From contig NZ_AUWR01000060.1 in the NCBI RefSeq assembly GCF_000455125.1, positions 1 to 41,046 of the forward strand: a stretch of 41,046 nt of DNA, read 5' to 3'. The notes beneath the pieces are model-generated. The model saw only the letters and a list, made by a program, of their open reading frames with translations, made no database searches and was not told the origin of the DNA. This document shows positions 9,650-21,406 of the stretch, piece by piece (the first letter of the stretch is position 1; the number at the start of each line of letters is the position of its first letter). Made by a program: the position numbers and the translations under genes. This DNA is from Mycobacterium sp. UM_WGJ (lineage in GTDB: Bacteria > Actinomycetota > Actinomycetes > Mycobacteriales > Mycobacteriaceae).

Positions 9650-10284
9650 CAATCGCCGTTGGCCGTCCACACGGTGACCCGGCGTGCCTGCAGCACACCG
9701 TCGCCGTCGGTGGTGCCACCGGCGGCGACACACTTTCCGGGGCTGATCGACGGCGCGCTGACGGCGACCATCCGGCGGAAGCGGGTGCTGTCGTTGAGCG
9801 TGACGGTGGTCGGGCCGGACGGGCCGCTGACGGTCAGGGTGTCGCCGGAGACCGACTCGACCACACCGCGTACGCCATGGTGCGGCTTCGCCGGTGCCGG
9901 AGCGTCGGCCGCGGCGGCGGGCCGCTGCGGGCACTGGCCGTCGACCGTGGTGCTGATCGCCACGAACTTCGCGGTGATGGCGCCGTCGTCGGCCGGGGCG
10001 CTGTCGCGACCGGCACCGGCCTTGATGCAGGTGCCGGCGGTGATCTCGCCGCGCTGGGCGGGCACCGATTCGAAAATCCGGGTGTCATCGGCCAACGAAA
10101 CGGTGGTGGTGCCGGCCGAGCGGGCCACCTCGAAGGTGTCGCCGGACACCGAGGAGACCGAACCCATCACGTGGTCGCCCTGGGCGTGCGCCAATGCCGG
10201 GACGAACATCCCGGCCGCGAACAGCGCGGTCACTCCGGTCAGGGCGCGGATCGTGTGGGTGGGTGTGCTCGGGCGGGGGGACAT
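9631..10284 (-). CDS. Secreted protein with two DUF5666-like repeats
   Basis: This 217-residue protein has a signal peptide (TIRALTGVTALFAAGMFVPA, then LAHAQG) and two similar modules. Module one runs GSVSSVSGDTFEVARSAGTT to GQCPQRP; module two runs GVVESVSGDTLTVSGPSGPT to GDCLERP. Each is a small beta domain of the DUF5666 type, with a threonine-rich strand, a DxTRF/DTRIF turn, and a cysteine pair (GTCIKAG/GQCPQ; GKCVAAGG/GDCLE) that could form a disulfide outside the cell. An Ala/Pro-rich linker with KPHHG joins them. The ATG at 10284 has CGGAGA just upstream. Function is unknown. It is convergent with the amidohydrolase and divergent from thioredoxin. Confidence 0.8.
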   Translation of the reverse strand: MSPRPSTPTHTIRALTGVTALFAAGMFVPALAHAQGDHVMGSVSSVSGDTFEVARSAGTTTVSLADDTRIFESVPAQRGEITAGTCIKAGAGRDSAPADDGAITAKFVAISTTVDGQCPQRPAAAADAPAPAKPHHGVRGVVESVSGDTLTVSGPSGPTTVTLNDSTRFRRMVAVSAPSISPGKCVAAGGTTDGDGVLQARRVTVWTANGDCLERPA

Positions 10285-10310
10285 CGGCAGTCTCCGTTCG
10301 TTGATATCGG

Positions 10311-10347
10311 CGACGGTGGATACCGCCGACCGGTGCTACCACCGTCG
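10311..10347. repeat. Inverted repeat in the DUF5666/thioredoxin intergenic region
   Basis: CGACGGTGG (10311-10319) and CCACCGTCG (10339-10347) are perfect 9-bp arms around a 19-base spacer. It lies upstream of both divergent genes and could be an operator or an RNA hairpin in the DUF5666 leader. Confidence 0.5.
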
Positions 10348-10461
10348 ATGGTCGAGTTAGCGGGCAGCTAGCTCTGAGCTGTGAGCCCGCTGTGTAGACC
10401 ACTCGGCACCTGCGCGACGGCCGCCGGGAACACCGGGAGGCGTCCGGGCGTTACCCCAATC

Positions 10462-10836
10462 ATGGCAACCCAAGACCTCACCGCAGCGAAGTTCGAAGAA
10501 ACCATCGCCGACAACGACATCGTGCTCGTCGACTTCTGGGCGTCCTGGTGTGGACCGTGTCGATCGTTCGCGCCGACGTTCGCGGCTGTCTCCGAGAAGC
10601 ACCCCGACGTGGTGTTCGCCAAGGTCGATACCGAAGCCGAGCAGCAGCTGGCCGCTGCCGCCCAGATCCGCTCCATTCCGACCCTGATGGCGTTCAAGAA
10701 GGGCACCCTGGTGTTCAACCAGGCCGGCGCCCTACCCGCTGCGGCGTTGGAGAACCTGGTCCAGCAGGTCAAGGACCTCGACGTCGAGGCCGCCCTGGCC
10801 GAGCAGGCCGCTGCCGGCAAGCCCGAGCAGGTCTGA
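10462..10836 (+). CDS. Thioredoxin (Rv1471/TrxB1-type)
   Basis: This is a 124-residue thioredoxin with the active-site motif WCGPC (Cys30, Cys33), the preceding DFWAS, and cis-proline IRSIPTLMAFK. It should reduce protein disulfides in the cytoplasm; there is no signal peptide. ATG 10462 gives MATQDLTAAKFEETI, matching the start of Mtb Rv1471 (annotated trxB1, a thioredoxin despite the name). The open frame extends 27 codons upstream into a Pro/Gly/Arg-rich segment unlike the family. echA12 follows, as in Mtb. The ctpD and trxA genes that precede it in Mtb are not present here. Confidence 0.93.
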   Translation: MATQDLTAAKFEETIADNDIVLVDFWASWCGPCRSFAPTFAAVSEKHPDVVFAKVDTEAEQQLAAAAQIRSIPTLMAFKKGTLVFNQAGALPAAALENLVQQVKDLDVEAALAEQAAAGKPEQV

Positions 10837-10850
10837 GTGCGCGCACGCGA

Positions 10851-10862
10851 TAGCGTGCATCC
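10851..10862 (+). promoter_or_regulatory. Probable -10 element for leaderless echA12
   Basis: TAGCGT (10851-10856) plus six bases leads directly to GTG 10863. This fits a promoter for a leaderless echA12 mRNA within the 26-base gap after thioredoxin. Confidence 0.5.
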
Positions 10863-11684
10863 GTGTCTTCCGAATCCGAATTCGTCCTGGTCGAGCGCCC
10901 ACGCCCGCACGTCGCCCTGATCACGCTGAACCGCCCGGAGCGGATGAACTCCATGGCGTTCGACGTCATGGTTCCGCTACGCGACGTGCTGGCAGAAGTC
11001 AGCTACGACAACTCGGTGCGGGTGGTGGTGCTGACCGGGGCGGGCCGCGGGTTCTCCTCGGGCGCTGACCACAAGTCCGCGGGTTCGGTGCCCAATGTGG
11101 CCGGCCTGACCCGGCCCACATTCGGGCTGCGCTCGATGGAACTCCTCGACGACATCATCCTGGGCCTACGGCGCCTGCACCAGCCGGTGATCGCCGCGGT
11201 CAACGGGGCGGCCATCGGGGGCGGACTGTGCCTGGCGCTGGCGGCCGACATCCGGGTCGCCGCGTCGGGCGCCTACTTTCGGGCGGCCGGCATCAACAAC
11301 GGGTTGACCGCCAGTGAGCTGGGCCTGAGTTACTTGTTGCCCCGAGCGATCGGGGCGTCGCGGGCGTTCGAGATCATGCTCACCGGCCGCGACGTCGACG
11401 CCGCCGAGGCCGAGCGAATCGGCCTGGTCTCGCGCGTGGTGGAGCAGCGCGACCTGCTGGACACCTGCTACGACATGGCCGAGCGGATCGCCGGCTTCTC
11501 CCGGCCGGGGGCCGAATTGACCAAGCGGACGCTCTGGAGCGGACTCGACGCCGGTAGTCTAGAGGGGCACATGCAGGCCGAGGGGCTCGGACAGCTCTAC
11601 GTGCGCCTGCTGACCAGCAACTTCGAGGAAGCCGTCGCTGCGCGCGCCGAGAAGCGCCCGCCTGCCTTCACTGACGATAAGTAG
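10863..11684 (+). CDS. echA12: Enoyl-CoA hydratase/isomerase family protein EchA12
   Basis: This is a 273-residue crotonase-fold protein homologous to Rv1472. Seen are the oxyanion-hole segments GAGRGFSSGADHKS and AVNGAAIGGGLCLALAADIR, and the C-terminal helical region with VDAAEAERIGLVSRVVE. It would act on acyl-CoA substrates, in fatty-acid oxidation or another lipid pathway; the true substrate is unknown. The GTG start at 10863 gives MSSESEFVLVERPRPHVALI and lies at a leaderless distance from a -10-like hexamer. It sits between thioredoxin and the ABC-F gene in the conserved mycobacterial order. Confidence 0.92.
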   Translation: MSSESEFVLVERPRPHVALITLNRPERMNSMAFDVMVPLRDVLAEVSYDNSVRVVVLTGAGRGFSSGADHKSAGSVPNVAGLTRPTFGLRSMELLDDIILGLRRLHQPVIAAVNGAAIGGGLCLALAADIRVAASGAYFRAAGINNGLTASELGLSYLLPRAIGASRAFEIMLTGRDVDAAEAERIGLVSRVVEQRDLLDTCYDMAERIAGFSRPGAELTKRTLWSGLDAGSLEGHMQAEGLGQLYVRLLTSNFEEAVAARAEKRPPAFTDDK

Positions 11685-11711
11685 CAATAACCACGACAGG
11701 AGTACGCGCGC

Positions 11712-13346
<1,635 letters not shown>

Positions 13347-13382
13347 TTCAGTCAAAGTCGCCCGGTGGCGGCACCGTCTTCT

Positions 13383-13388
13383 TACGCT
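13383..13388 (+). promoter_or_regulatory. Possible -10 for the small HTH gene
   Basis: TACGCT at 13383-13388 would place the transcript start near 13395, leaving a short leader with an AGGGG ribosome site before GTG 13422. Confidence 0.3.
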
Positions 13389-13421
13389 GAACCCGTTGGG
13401 CCGGCGAGGGGATGGTGGGAC

Positions 13422-13622
13422 GTGGCGACAACGACGAAACCGAACAAGCAACGCGATCGTCAACTGGTCGAGTTGCGGAGCGCCTACGAGGGCGGGGCGA
13501 GCATCCGGACCCTGGCGGCCTCGACCGGCCGATCGTACGGATCCGTGCACAGCATGCTGCGCGAGTCGGGTGTGGCGATGCGCAGCCGCGGTGGGCCCAA
13601 CCACCGCACCCGATCTCGCTAG
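13422..13622 (+). CDS. Small helix-turn-helix protein (Rv1473A-like)
   Basis: This 66-residue basic protein contains one helix-turn-helix: QLVELRSAYEGGASIRTLAA followed by STGRSYGSVHSMLRESG, then a basic tail RSRGGPNHRTRSR. It resembles Rv1473A, a small putative regulator in the same position in Mtb. Such one-HTH proteins probably bind DNA as oligomers, but the target is unknown. GTG 13422 gives the family-like beginning VATTTKPNKQRDRQ and has AGGGG upstream; an in-frame start at 13365 would add 19 residues lacking similarity. It is convergent with the TetR gene. Confidence 0.82.
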   Translation: MATTTKPNKQRDRQLVELRSAYEGGASIRTLAASTGRSYGSVHSMLRESGVAMRSRGGPNHRTRSR

Positions 13623-13623
13623 C

Positions 13624-13652
13624 CACTGCGCAGCCGCGCGTCACTGCGCAGC
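13624..13652. repeat. Tandem direct repeat of CACTGCGCAGC
   Basis: Two perfect 11-bp copies (13624-13634 and 13642-13652) are separated by 7 bases; each contains the 8-bp palindrome CTGCGCAG. They fill the 34-base gap between the stops of the HTH gene and tetR, and may act in termination or protein binding. Confidence 0.55.
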
Positions 13653-13656
13653 GAAA

Positions 13657-14220
13657 TCAGCTCTGCCGCACCGAATCCTCGACCAGGTCGAGGACCGCTG
13701 ACAGTCGCTGTGGATCTTCGCCCGAGGCCAGTCGCGCGACCAGGCCGTCGAGCACCAGATCCAGATAGCAGTGCAGCACATCCGCCGCGACATCGTTGCG
13801 CAGCCGGCCGGCCTGCTTCTGGCGGCGCAGCCGATCGGTTGTCGCAGCGGCCAATTCGGCTGATCGCTCCGCCCAGCCACGGCTGAACTCCGGGTCGTGG
13901 CGCAGCTTGCGGGCGATCTCCAGCCGGGTCGCCAGCCAGTCGAACTGTTCGGGCGCGGCCAGCATGTCCCGCATCACGGCGATCAGGCCCTCACGTGAGG
14001 TCAGATCGGCCATCCGCTCGGCGTCCTCGCGGGCCAACTCGAAGAACAGGGTGTCCTTGTCGCGGAAGTGATGGAAGATCGCCCCGCGCGACAAGCCCAC
14101 CGTCTGTTCGAGTCGCCGCACCGTCGCCTGGTCGTAGCCGTAGGCGGCGAAGCACCGCCGTGCGCCATCGAGGATCTGACGGCGCCGGGCCGCCAGGTGA
14201 TCCTCGCTGACCCTGGGCAT
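13657..14220 (-). CDS. TetR-family regulator (Rv1474c homolog)
   Basis: This 187-residue protein has an N-terminal TetR helix-turn-helix (ILDGARRCFAAYGYDQATVR, RLEQTVGLSRGAIFHHFRDK) and a helical ligand/dimer domain. It begins 14 bases after the acn stop on the same strand, so the two are likely one transcript. The Mtb homolog Rv1474c has been reported as an iron-responsive repressor of acn, so feedback control of the acn-tetR unit is expected. The ATG at 14220 gives MPRVSEDHLAARRRQILDGA, a typical TetR beginning. Its ligand is not evident from sequence. Confidence 0.92.
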   Translation of the reverse strand: MPRVSEDHLAARRRQILDGARRCFAAYGYDQATVRRLEQTVGLSRGAIFHHFRDKDTLFFELAREDAERMADLTSREGLIAVMRDMLAAPEQFDWLATRLEIARKLRHDPEFSRGWAERSAELAAATTDRLRRQKQAGRLRNDVAADVLHCYLDLVLDGLVARLASGEDPQRLSAVLDLVEDSVRQS

Positions 14221-14234
14221 CAGGTGATCGCCGT

Positions 14235-17192
<2,958 letters not shown>

Positions 17193-17201
17193 TCAACACC
17201 C

Positions 17202-17753
17202 GTGACGATCCAGCACCCGCCGGCCTACATCCCCGGCGAGCTCTGCCTCACCGTCGGCCTTGACCCGGCCACCCCGCCCGACGACTGCATGGCGCTGGTC
17301 AAGGTTGCTGTCGCCGCCGACGGGGTGAGCGCCCCGGCGGCCGACGTACCGGCACTGCGCGAAGTGGTGGCGCAGGCGGGCCGCGACGGCATCGACCTCA
17401 AGATCGTCGAGGTCGCCCGCAACCCGGGCATGGACACCGCACTGCGCGACGTCGCCACGGTGGTCGGCTACGACTATCCGGATTCCACGGTCCTGGTCGT
17501 CAGTACGAACTATGTCGGCAGCTACAGCGGCCAGTTTCACCGGTCCAAGCTGGAAGCCGCCGAGGATCATGCGAAAACCGGTAATCCGGTGACTTCCGCG
17601 CAGAATTTCCTGCACGAATTGACCGCTCCGGATCTGCCCTGGACGGGCATGACAGTGGTGCTGCTGGTGGGGGTGGCCGCGGCAGCCGTCGGGACCCGCT
17701 TCCTGCAGCGACGCAGCAAACAGGCTGCGGAGCGCTCCAGCGTCCCCGACTAG
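17202..17753 (+). CDS. Rv1476-family membrane protein
   Basis: This 183-residue protein has an exposed domain and a single C-terminal membrane segment (GMTVVLLVGVAAAAVGTRFL) followed by the basic tail QRRSKQAAERS. The domain begins IPGELCLTVGLDPATPPDDC and has two alpha/beta segments, VAQAGRDGIDLKIVEVARNP and YPDSTVLVVSTNYVGSYSGQ. It is homologous to Rv1476, upstream of ripA in the same order in Mtb. The position suggests envelope work, but function is not known. GTG 17202 is preferred; TTG 17184 is in frame six codons earlier but overlaps promoter-like TACCGT. A stem-loop follows the stop. Confidence 0.85.
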   Translation: MTIQHPPAYIPGELCLTVGLDPATPPDDCMALVKVAVAADGVSAPAADVPALREVVAQAGRDGIDLKIVEVARNPGMDTALRDVATVVGYDYPDSTVLVVSTNYVGSYSGQFHRSKLEAAEDHAKTGNPVTSAQNFLHELTAPDLPWTGMTVVLLVGVAAAAVGTRFLQRRSKQAAERSSVPD

Positions 17754-17779
17754 CGGCCTTACCGCCGAAAACACGGAAA

Positions 17780-17802
17780 CCGGGCGATCAATTGTCGCCC
17801 GG
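17780..17802 (+). terminator. Stem-loop after the Rv1476 homolog
   Basis: CCGGGCGA (17780-17787) and TCGCCCGG (17795-17802) are perfect 8-bp arms around TCAATTG. The hairpin lies 27 bases after the stop and before the ripA promoter. There is no U-tract. Confidence 0.6.
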
Positions 17803-17826
17803 TGGCGGGCTGTCGCAAATAATTAG

Positions 17827-17846
17827 GTCACCGTAGGGTCACAACG
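17827..17846 (+). promoter_or_regulatory. MtrA-like box upstream of ripA
   Basis: Two direct repeats, GTCACC (17827-17832) and GTCACAACG (17838-17846), start exactly 11 bp apart, one helical turn. This matches the GTCACA-type tandem motif of the response regulator MtrA, reported to control ripA in Mtb. It lies where an activator would touch polymerase at the -10 TACAAT (17855-17860). Confidence 0.6.
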
Positions 17847-17854
17847 CGCTTAAC

Positions 17855-17868
17855 TACAATAATGTAGT
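17855..17868 (+). promoter_or_regulatory. ripA -10 region with overlapping palindrome
   Basis: TACAAT (17855-17860) is a good -10. It is embedded in AACTACA-ATAA-TGTAGTT, a perfect 7-bp inverted repeat spanning 17852-17869. The transcript would begin near 17867, leaving about 140 untranslated bases before ripA. Confidence 0.5.
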
Positions 17869-18006
17869 TTGTTACGAACGTTTCTCCAGTGACTGATGTG
17901 ACGTATGGTCTCAAAAGGCGCAGCTGTTGTACCTGTTGTTTCTGTGCTTTTGCCACCGGCCGAAGTGCGGCGCCGCCTGCTCAGAGTCCGAGGAGATCCA
18001 AGCCGA

Positions 18007-19443
18007 ATGAGACGCATCCGTTGTGGCTCCGATGGCTCTGTGTTCCGTATGGCGATCCGGTTCGCCCAACCTGCGACGGTGTCGGTGCTCAGTGCCGCGA
18101 TGGTGCTGGGCACCCCGGGGCTGGCGGCGGCTCACCCCGGCCAGGATCCCGACGGCATCGCCGCGCTGATCGCCGACGTCGCCGACGCCAACCAGCAGCT
18201 GCAGAACCTGGGCGCGCAGATCGCCGAGGAGAAGGAAGGCGTCAACAAGGCCCTGGTGGATCTGCAGACTGCGCGCGAGGACGCGGCTGCCGCCCAGCAG
18301 GAGGTGGAGTCCGGCCGGCAGGCAATCGCCGACGCCGACGCCGCGATCGCCGCCGCGCAGCGCCGGTTCAACACCTTCGCCGCGTCCACGTATGTCAACG
18401 GACCCTCCGATAGTTACCTGACCGCCGCCAACCCCTCGGAGATGATCGCCACGGCCGCGGCCGGCCAGACCCTGGCGCTCTCCTCCCAGCGGGCGCTGGA
18501 CCAGCTCAAGCAGGCCCGCACCGAACAGCTGAACAAGGAGTCGGCCGCCCGGCTGGCCAAGCAGAAGGCCGATCAGGCCGTCGCCGACGCGCAGTCCAGT
18601 CAGGACGCCGCGGTGGCTGCGCTCACCGACACCCAGCGCAAGTTCGGCGAGCAGCAGGGCGAGATCGACCGGCTGGCCGCACGACGCAACCAGGCGCAGG
18701 CCAAACTCGCCGCGGCCCGTGGCCACGAGCAGCCCCAATCCGGGCCGGCTCCGGCCGGTGCTCCCGCCGGTGACCGGTGGGGAAACCCCGCCGGTCCGGT
18801 CGTCGGCCCCACCGTCGGCAAGCCCGCGCAGTGGGACGGCCCCTGGGACCCGACCCTGCCGATGATCCCCAGCGCCGACGTCCCCGGCGACCCGATCGCG
18901 GTGATCAACCAGGTGCTCGGGATCTCGCAGACCTCGGCGCAGGTGACGGCAAACCTGGGCCAGAAGTTCCTGCAGTCGCTGGGACTGGCCAAGCCCGACG
19001 ACACCGGGATCAACAACGGCAAGATCCCGCGGGTTTACGGGCGGCAGGCCTCCGAGTACGTGATCCGCCGCGGTCTTTCGCAGCGCGGCGTGCCCTACTC
19101 CTGGGGCGGGGGCACCGCCGCGGGGCCCGGCCGCGGTATCGGTTCCGGTTCGGGCACGGTCGGTTTCGACTGTTCCGGGCTGATCCTCTACGCCTTCGCC
19201 GGGGTGGGCATCAAGCTGCCGCACTACTCGGGTTCGCAGTACAAGATGGGCCGCCAGATCCCCTCGGCGCTGGCGCGTCGTGGCGACGTCATCTTCTACG
19301 GGCCCGGTGGCAGCCAGCACGTGACGCTCTACCTCGGCAACGGCCTGATGCTGGAGGCCCCCGACGTGGGTCAGACGGTAAAGGTGTCACCGGTCCGTAA
19401 GAGCGGGATGACGCCCTATGTAGTCCGATACATCGAGTACTGA
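18007..19443 (+). CDS. ripA: Peptidoglycan endopeptidase RipA (NlpC/P60)
   Basis: RipA is an exported D,L-endopeptidase that cuts peptidoglycan stem peptides at the septum during division. The 478-residue protein has a signal peptide (ending TPGLAAAHPG), a long Ala/Gln-rich coiled-coil inhibitory domain (about residues 45-240), a Pro/Gly-rich linker, and a C-terminal NlpC/P60 domain. Catalytic residues are Cys389 (FDCSGL), His438 (SQHVTLYL) and Glu450 (MLEAPD), with the 49 and 12 residue spacings of Mtb RipA. ATG 18007 gives MRRIRCGSDG, similar to the Mtb start and length (472); the frame is open upstream to 17905, but that would displace the signal peptide. Rv1477 homolog, followed ten bases later by ripB. 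Confidence 0.95.
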   Translation: MRRIRCGSDGSVFRMAIRFAQPATVSVLSAAMVLGTPGLAAAHPGQDPDGIAALIADVADANQQLQNLGAQIAEEKEGVNKALVDLQTAREDAAAAQQEVESGRQAIADADAAIAAAQRRFNTFAASTYVNGPSDSYLTAANPSEMIATAAAGQTLALSSQRALDQLKQARTEQLNKESAARLAKQKADQAVADAQSSQDAAVAALTDTQRKFGEQQGEIDRLAARRNQAQAKLAAARGHEQPQSGPAPAGAPAGDRWGNPAGPVVGPTVGKPAQWDGPWDPTLPMIPSADVPGDPIAVINQVLGISQTSAQVTANLGQKFLQSLGLAKPDDTGINNGKIPRVYGRQASEYVIRRGLSQRGVPYSWGGGTAAGPGRGIGSGSGTVGFDCSGLILYAFAGVGIKLPHYSGSQYKMGRQIPSALARRGDVIFYGPGGSQHVTLYLGNGLMLEAPDVGQTVKVSPVRKSGMTPYVVRYIEY

Positions 19444-19453
19444 CGGCGGTGCA

Positions 19454-20155
19454 ATGCAACTGAGTTCTCTACGACTATCGCGCCTCATCGGGTCGCTGCT
19501 GGTGGCGATTCCGGTGATGGTGGGCCTGGCCGGATCGGCCGAGGCGGACCCGGGGTGGGACCCCACGCTGCCGGCGACAATCAGCGCCGGTGCGCCTGGT
19601 GACCCCTTGGCGATCGCCAACGCCTCGTTGCAGGCCACCGCACAGGCCACCCAGACCACCATGGACCTGGGCCGCAAATTTCTGTCCGGCCTCGGCTTCA
19701 ACGTCGGCGACGAAGCCACCGGCAACGTCTCGCCCGGGCAGCGGGTGCACGGCAAGCAGGCCATCGAGTACGTGATTCGTCGCGGCGGCTCACAGATGGG
19801 CGTGCCCTACTCCTGGGGCGGTGGCTCGCTGACCGGTCCCAGCAAGGGCGTCGACTCCGGCGCGGGCACCGTCGGTTTCGACTGTTCGGGCCTGATGCGG
19901 TACGCGTTCGCCGGCGTCGGCGTGCTGATCCCGCGGTTCTCCGGTGATCAGTACAACGCCGGTCGGCACATTCCGCCCAACCAGGCCCGTCGCGGCGACC
20001 TGATGTTCTACGGCCCCGGTGGCGGCCAGCACGTCACCATGTACCTGGGTGGCGGGAAGATGCTGGAGGCCTCCGGCAGCGCCGGCAAAGTCGTCGTCAG
20101 CCCGGTGCGGACGTCGGGAATGACGCCGTATCTGACCCGCATCATCGAGTACTGA
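19454..20155 (+). CDS. ripB: Peptidoglycan endopeptidase RipB (NlpC/P60)
   Basis: RipB is a smaller paralog of RipA without the coiled-coil inhibitory domain. The 233-residue protein has a signal peptide (SLLVAIPVMVGLAGSAEADP), a short linker with the shared WDPTLPATI segment, and an NlpC/P60 domain with Cys144 (FDCSGLM), His193 (GQHVTMYL) and Glu205 (MLEASG). The catalytic spacing is identical to RipA. It should be secreted and cut the D-Glu to meso-DAP bond in stem peptides. ATG 19454 lies ten bases after the ripA stop, so the two are likely co-transcribed. It is homologous to Rv1478. Confidence 0.95.
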   Translation: MQLSSLRLSRLIGSLLVAIPVMVGLAGSAEADPGWDPTLPATISAGAPGDPLAIANASLQATAQATQTTMDLGRKFLSGLGFNVGDEATGNVSPGQRVHGKQAIEYVIRRGGSQMGVPYSWGGGSLTGPSKGVDSGAGTVGFDCSGLMRYAFAGVGVLIPRFSGDQYNAGRHIPPNQARRGDLMFYGPGGGQHVTMYLGGGKMLEASGSAGKVVVSPVRTSGMTPYLTRIIEY

Positions 20156-20287
20156 CGCATTCGGGACGGCCCTTACGTCGACGGATGCTGCTAACCCTGG
20201 AATAGTGAAACGCGGGCACAACGCTGCCCCTCGGCCGTGCGCCGTGCAAGCAGTTGTGTCTGACCGACCTTTGTGGAGGATTTGTCG

Positions 20288-21406
20288 ATGACGTCATCGG
20301 ATGGGACGCCCGCGGGCGCCAGCGGTTTCCCCGGCTCGGCCGGTGCCGAAACAGGCACAGTCGGCGGTAGCGGGCTCGCCGCCGACGTACACGCGCTGGA
20401 GCGGGCCATCTTTGAGGTCAAGCGTGTCATCGTCGGCCAGGACCAGCTCGTCGAGCGCATCCTGGTCGGCCTGCTGGCCAAGGGCCACGTGCTGCTCGAA
20501 GGCGTGCCCGGTGTCGCCAAGACCCTCGCCGTGGAGACCTTCGCCAAAGTGGTCGGCGGGAGCTTCGCCAGGATCCAGTTCACCCCGGACCTGGTGCCGA
20601 CCGACATCATCGGTACCCGCATCTACCGTCAGGGCCGCGAGGAGTTCGACACCGAGCTCGGCCCGGTGATGACCAACTTCCTGCTGGCCGACGAGATCAA
20701 CCGCGCACCGGCCAAGGTGCAGTCGGCGCTGCTGGAGGTCATGCAGGAGCGCAAGGTCTCCATCGGCGGCAAGAGTTTCCCGCTGCCCAACCCGTTCCTG
20801 GTGATGGCCACCCAGAACCCGATCGAACACGAGGGCGTCTACCCGCTGCCTGAAGCGCAGCGTGACCGCTTCCTGTTCAAGATCAACGTCAGCTACCCCT
20901 CGCCCGAGGAAGAGCGCGAGATCATCTACCGGATGGGCGTGACCCCGCCGGAGCCCAAGCAGATCCTCGGCACCGGCGACCTGGTGCGGCTGCAGACGCT
21001 GGCGGCCAACAACTTCGTGCACCACGCCCTGGTGGACTACGTGGTGCGAGTGATCACCGCAACGCGCCAGCCCGAGCAGTTCGGCATGCCGGACGTGAAG
21101 AACTGGCTGTCGTTCGGTGCCTCGCCGCGTGCCTCGCTGGGCATCATCTCGGCGTCCCGGGCGCTGGCCCTGGTCCGTGGCCGCGACTACGTGATCCCGC
21201 AAGATGTCATCGAGGTCATCCCGGACGTGCTGCGGCACCGGCTGGTGCTGTCCTACGACGCACTCGCCGACGAGATCACCCCGGAGATCGTCATCAACCG
21301 GGTGCTGCAGACGGTGCCGCTGCCGCAGGTGAACGCCGTTCCGCAGCAACAGCATTCGTCGGCACCAGGTGCCCCGACCGCAGCGGCAGTGGCCGGCGGT
21401 CGGTGA
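20288..21406 (+). CDS. moxR1: MoxR-family AAA+ ATPase MoxR1
   Basis: This is a 372-residue MoxR-type AAA+ ATPase, homologous to Rv1479, thought to act as a chaperone with adjacent VWA-domain proteins. Walker A is GVPGVAKT, Walker B is FLLADEINRAPAKVQ, sensor 1 is VMATQNPIEHEG, followed by the arginine-containing LPEAQRDRFLFKI; a C-terminal lid contains GASPRASLGIISASRALALV. ATG 20288 is preferred because GGAGGA lies about 7 bases upstream and the Mtb protein also begins MTS. The in-frame GTG 20273 overlaps that ribosome site. Its stop overlaps the GTG of the next gene. Confidence 0.94.
   Translation: MTSSDGTPAGASGFPGSAGAETGTVGGSGLAADVHALERAIFEVKRVIVGQDQLVERILVGLLAKGHVLLEGVPGVAKTLAVETFAKVVGGSFARIQFTPDLVPTDIIGTRIYRQGREEFDTELGPVMTNFLLADEINRAPAKVQSALLEVMQERKVSIGGKSFPLPNPFLVMATQNPIEHEGVYPLPEAQRDRFLFKINVSYPSPEEEREIIYRMGVTPPEPKQILGTGDLVRLQTLAANNFVHHALVDYVVRVITATRQPEQFGMPDVKNWLSFGASPRASLGIISASRALALVRGRDYVIPQDVIEVIPDVLRHRLVLSYDALADEITPEIVINRVLQTVPLPQVNAVPQQQHSSAPGAPTAAAVAGGR

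Noticed and set aside
17868-18006. c-di-AMP (ydaO-type) riboswitch before ripA
   Set aside because: The position is suggestive from other actinobacteria, but the conserved core sequences of that riboswitch class are not seen in this leader.
17905-18006. Longer RipA starting at ATG 17905
   Set aside because: It would add 34 residues before the Mtb-like start MRRIRC and bury the signal peptide; ATG 18007 gives the expected length and layout.
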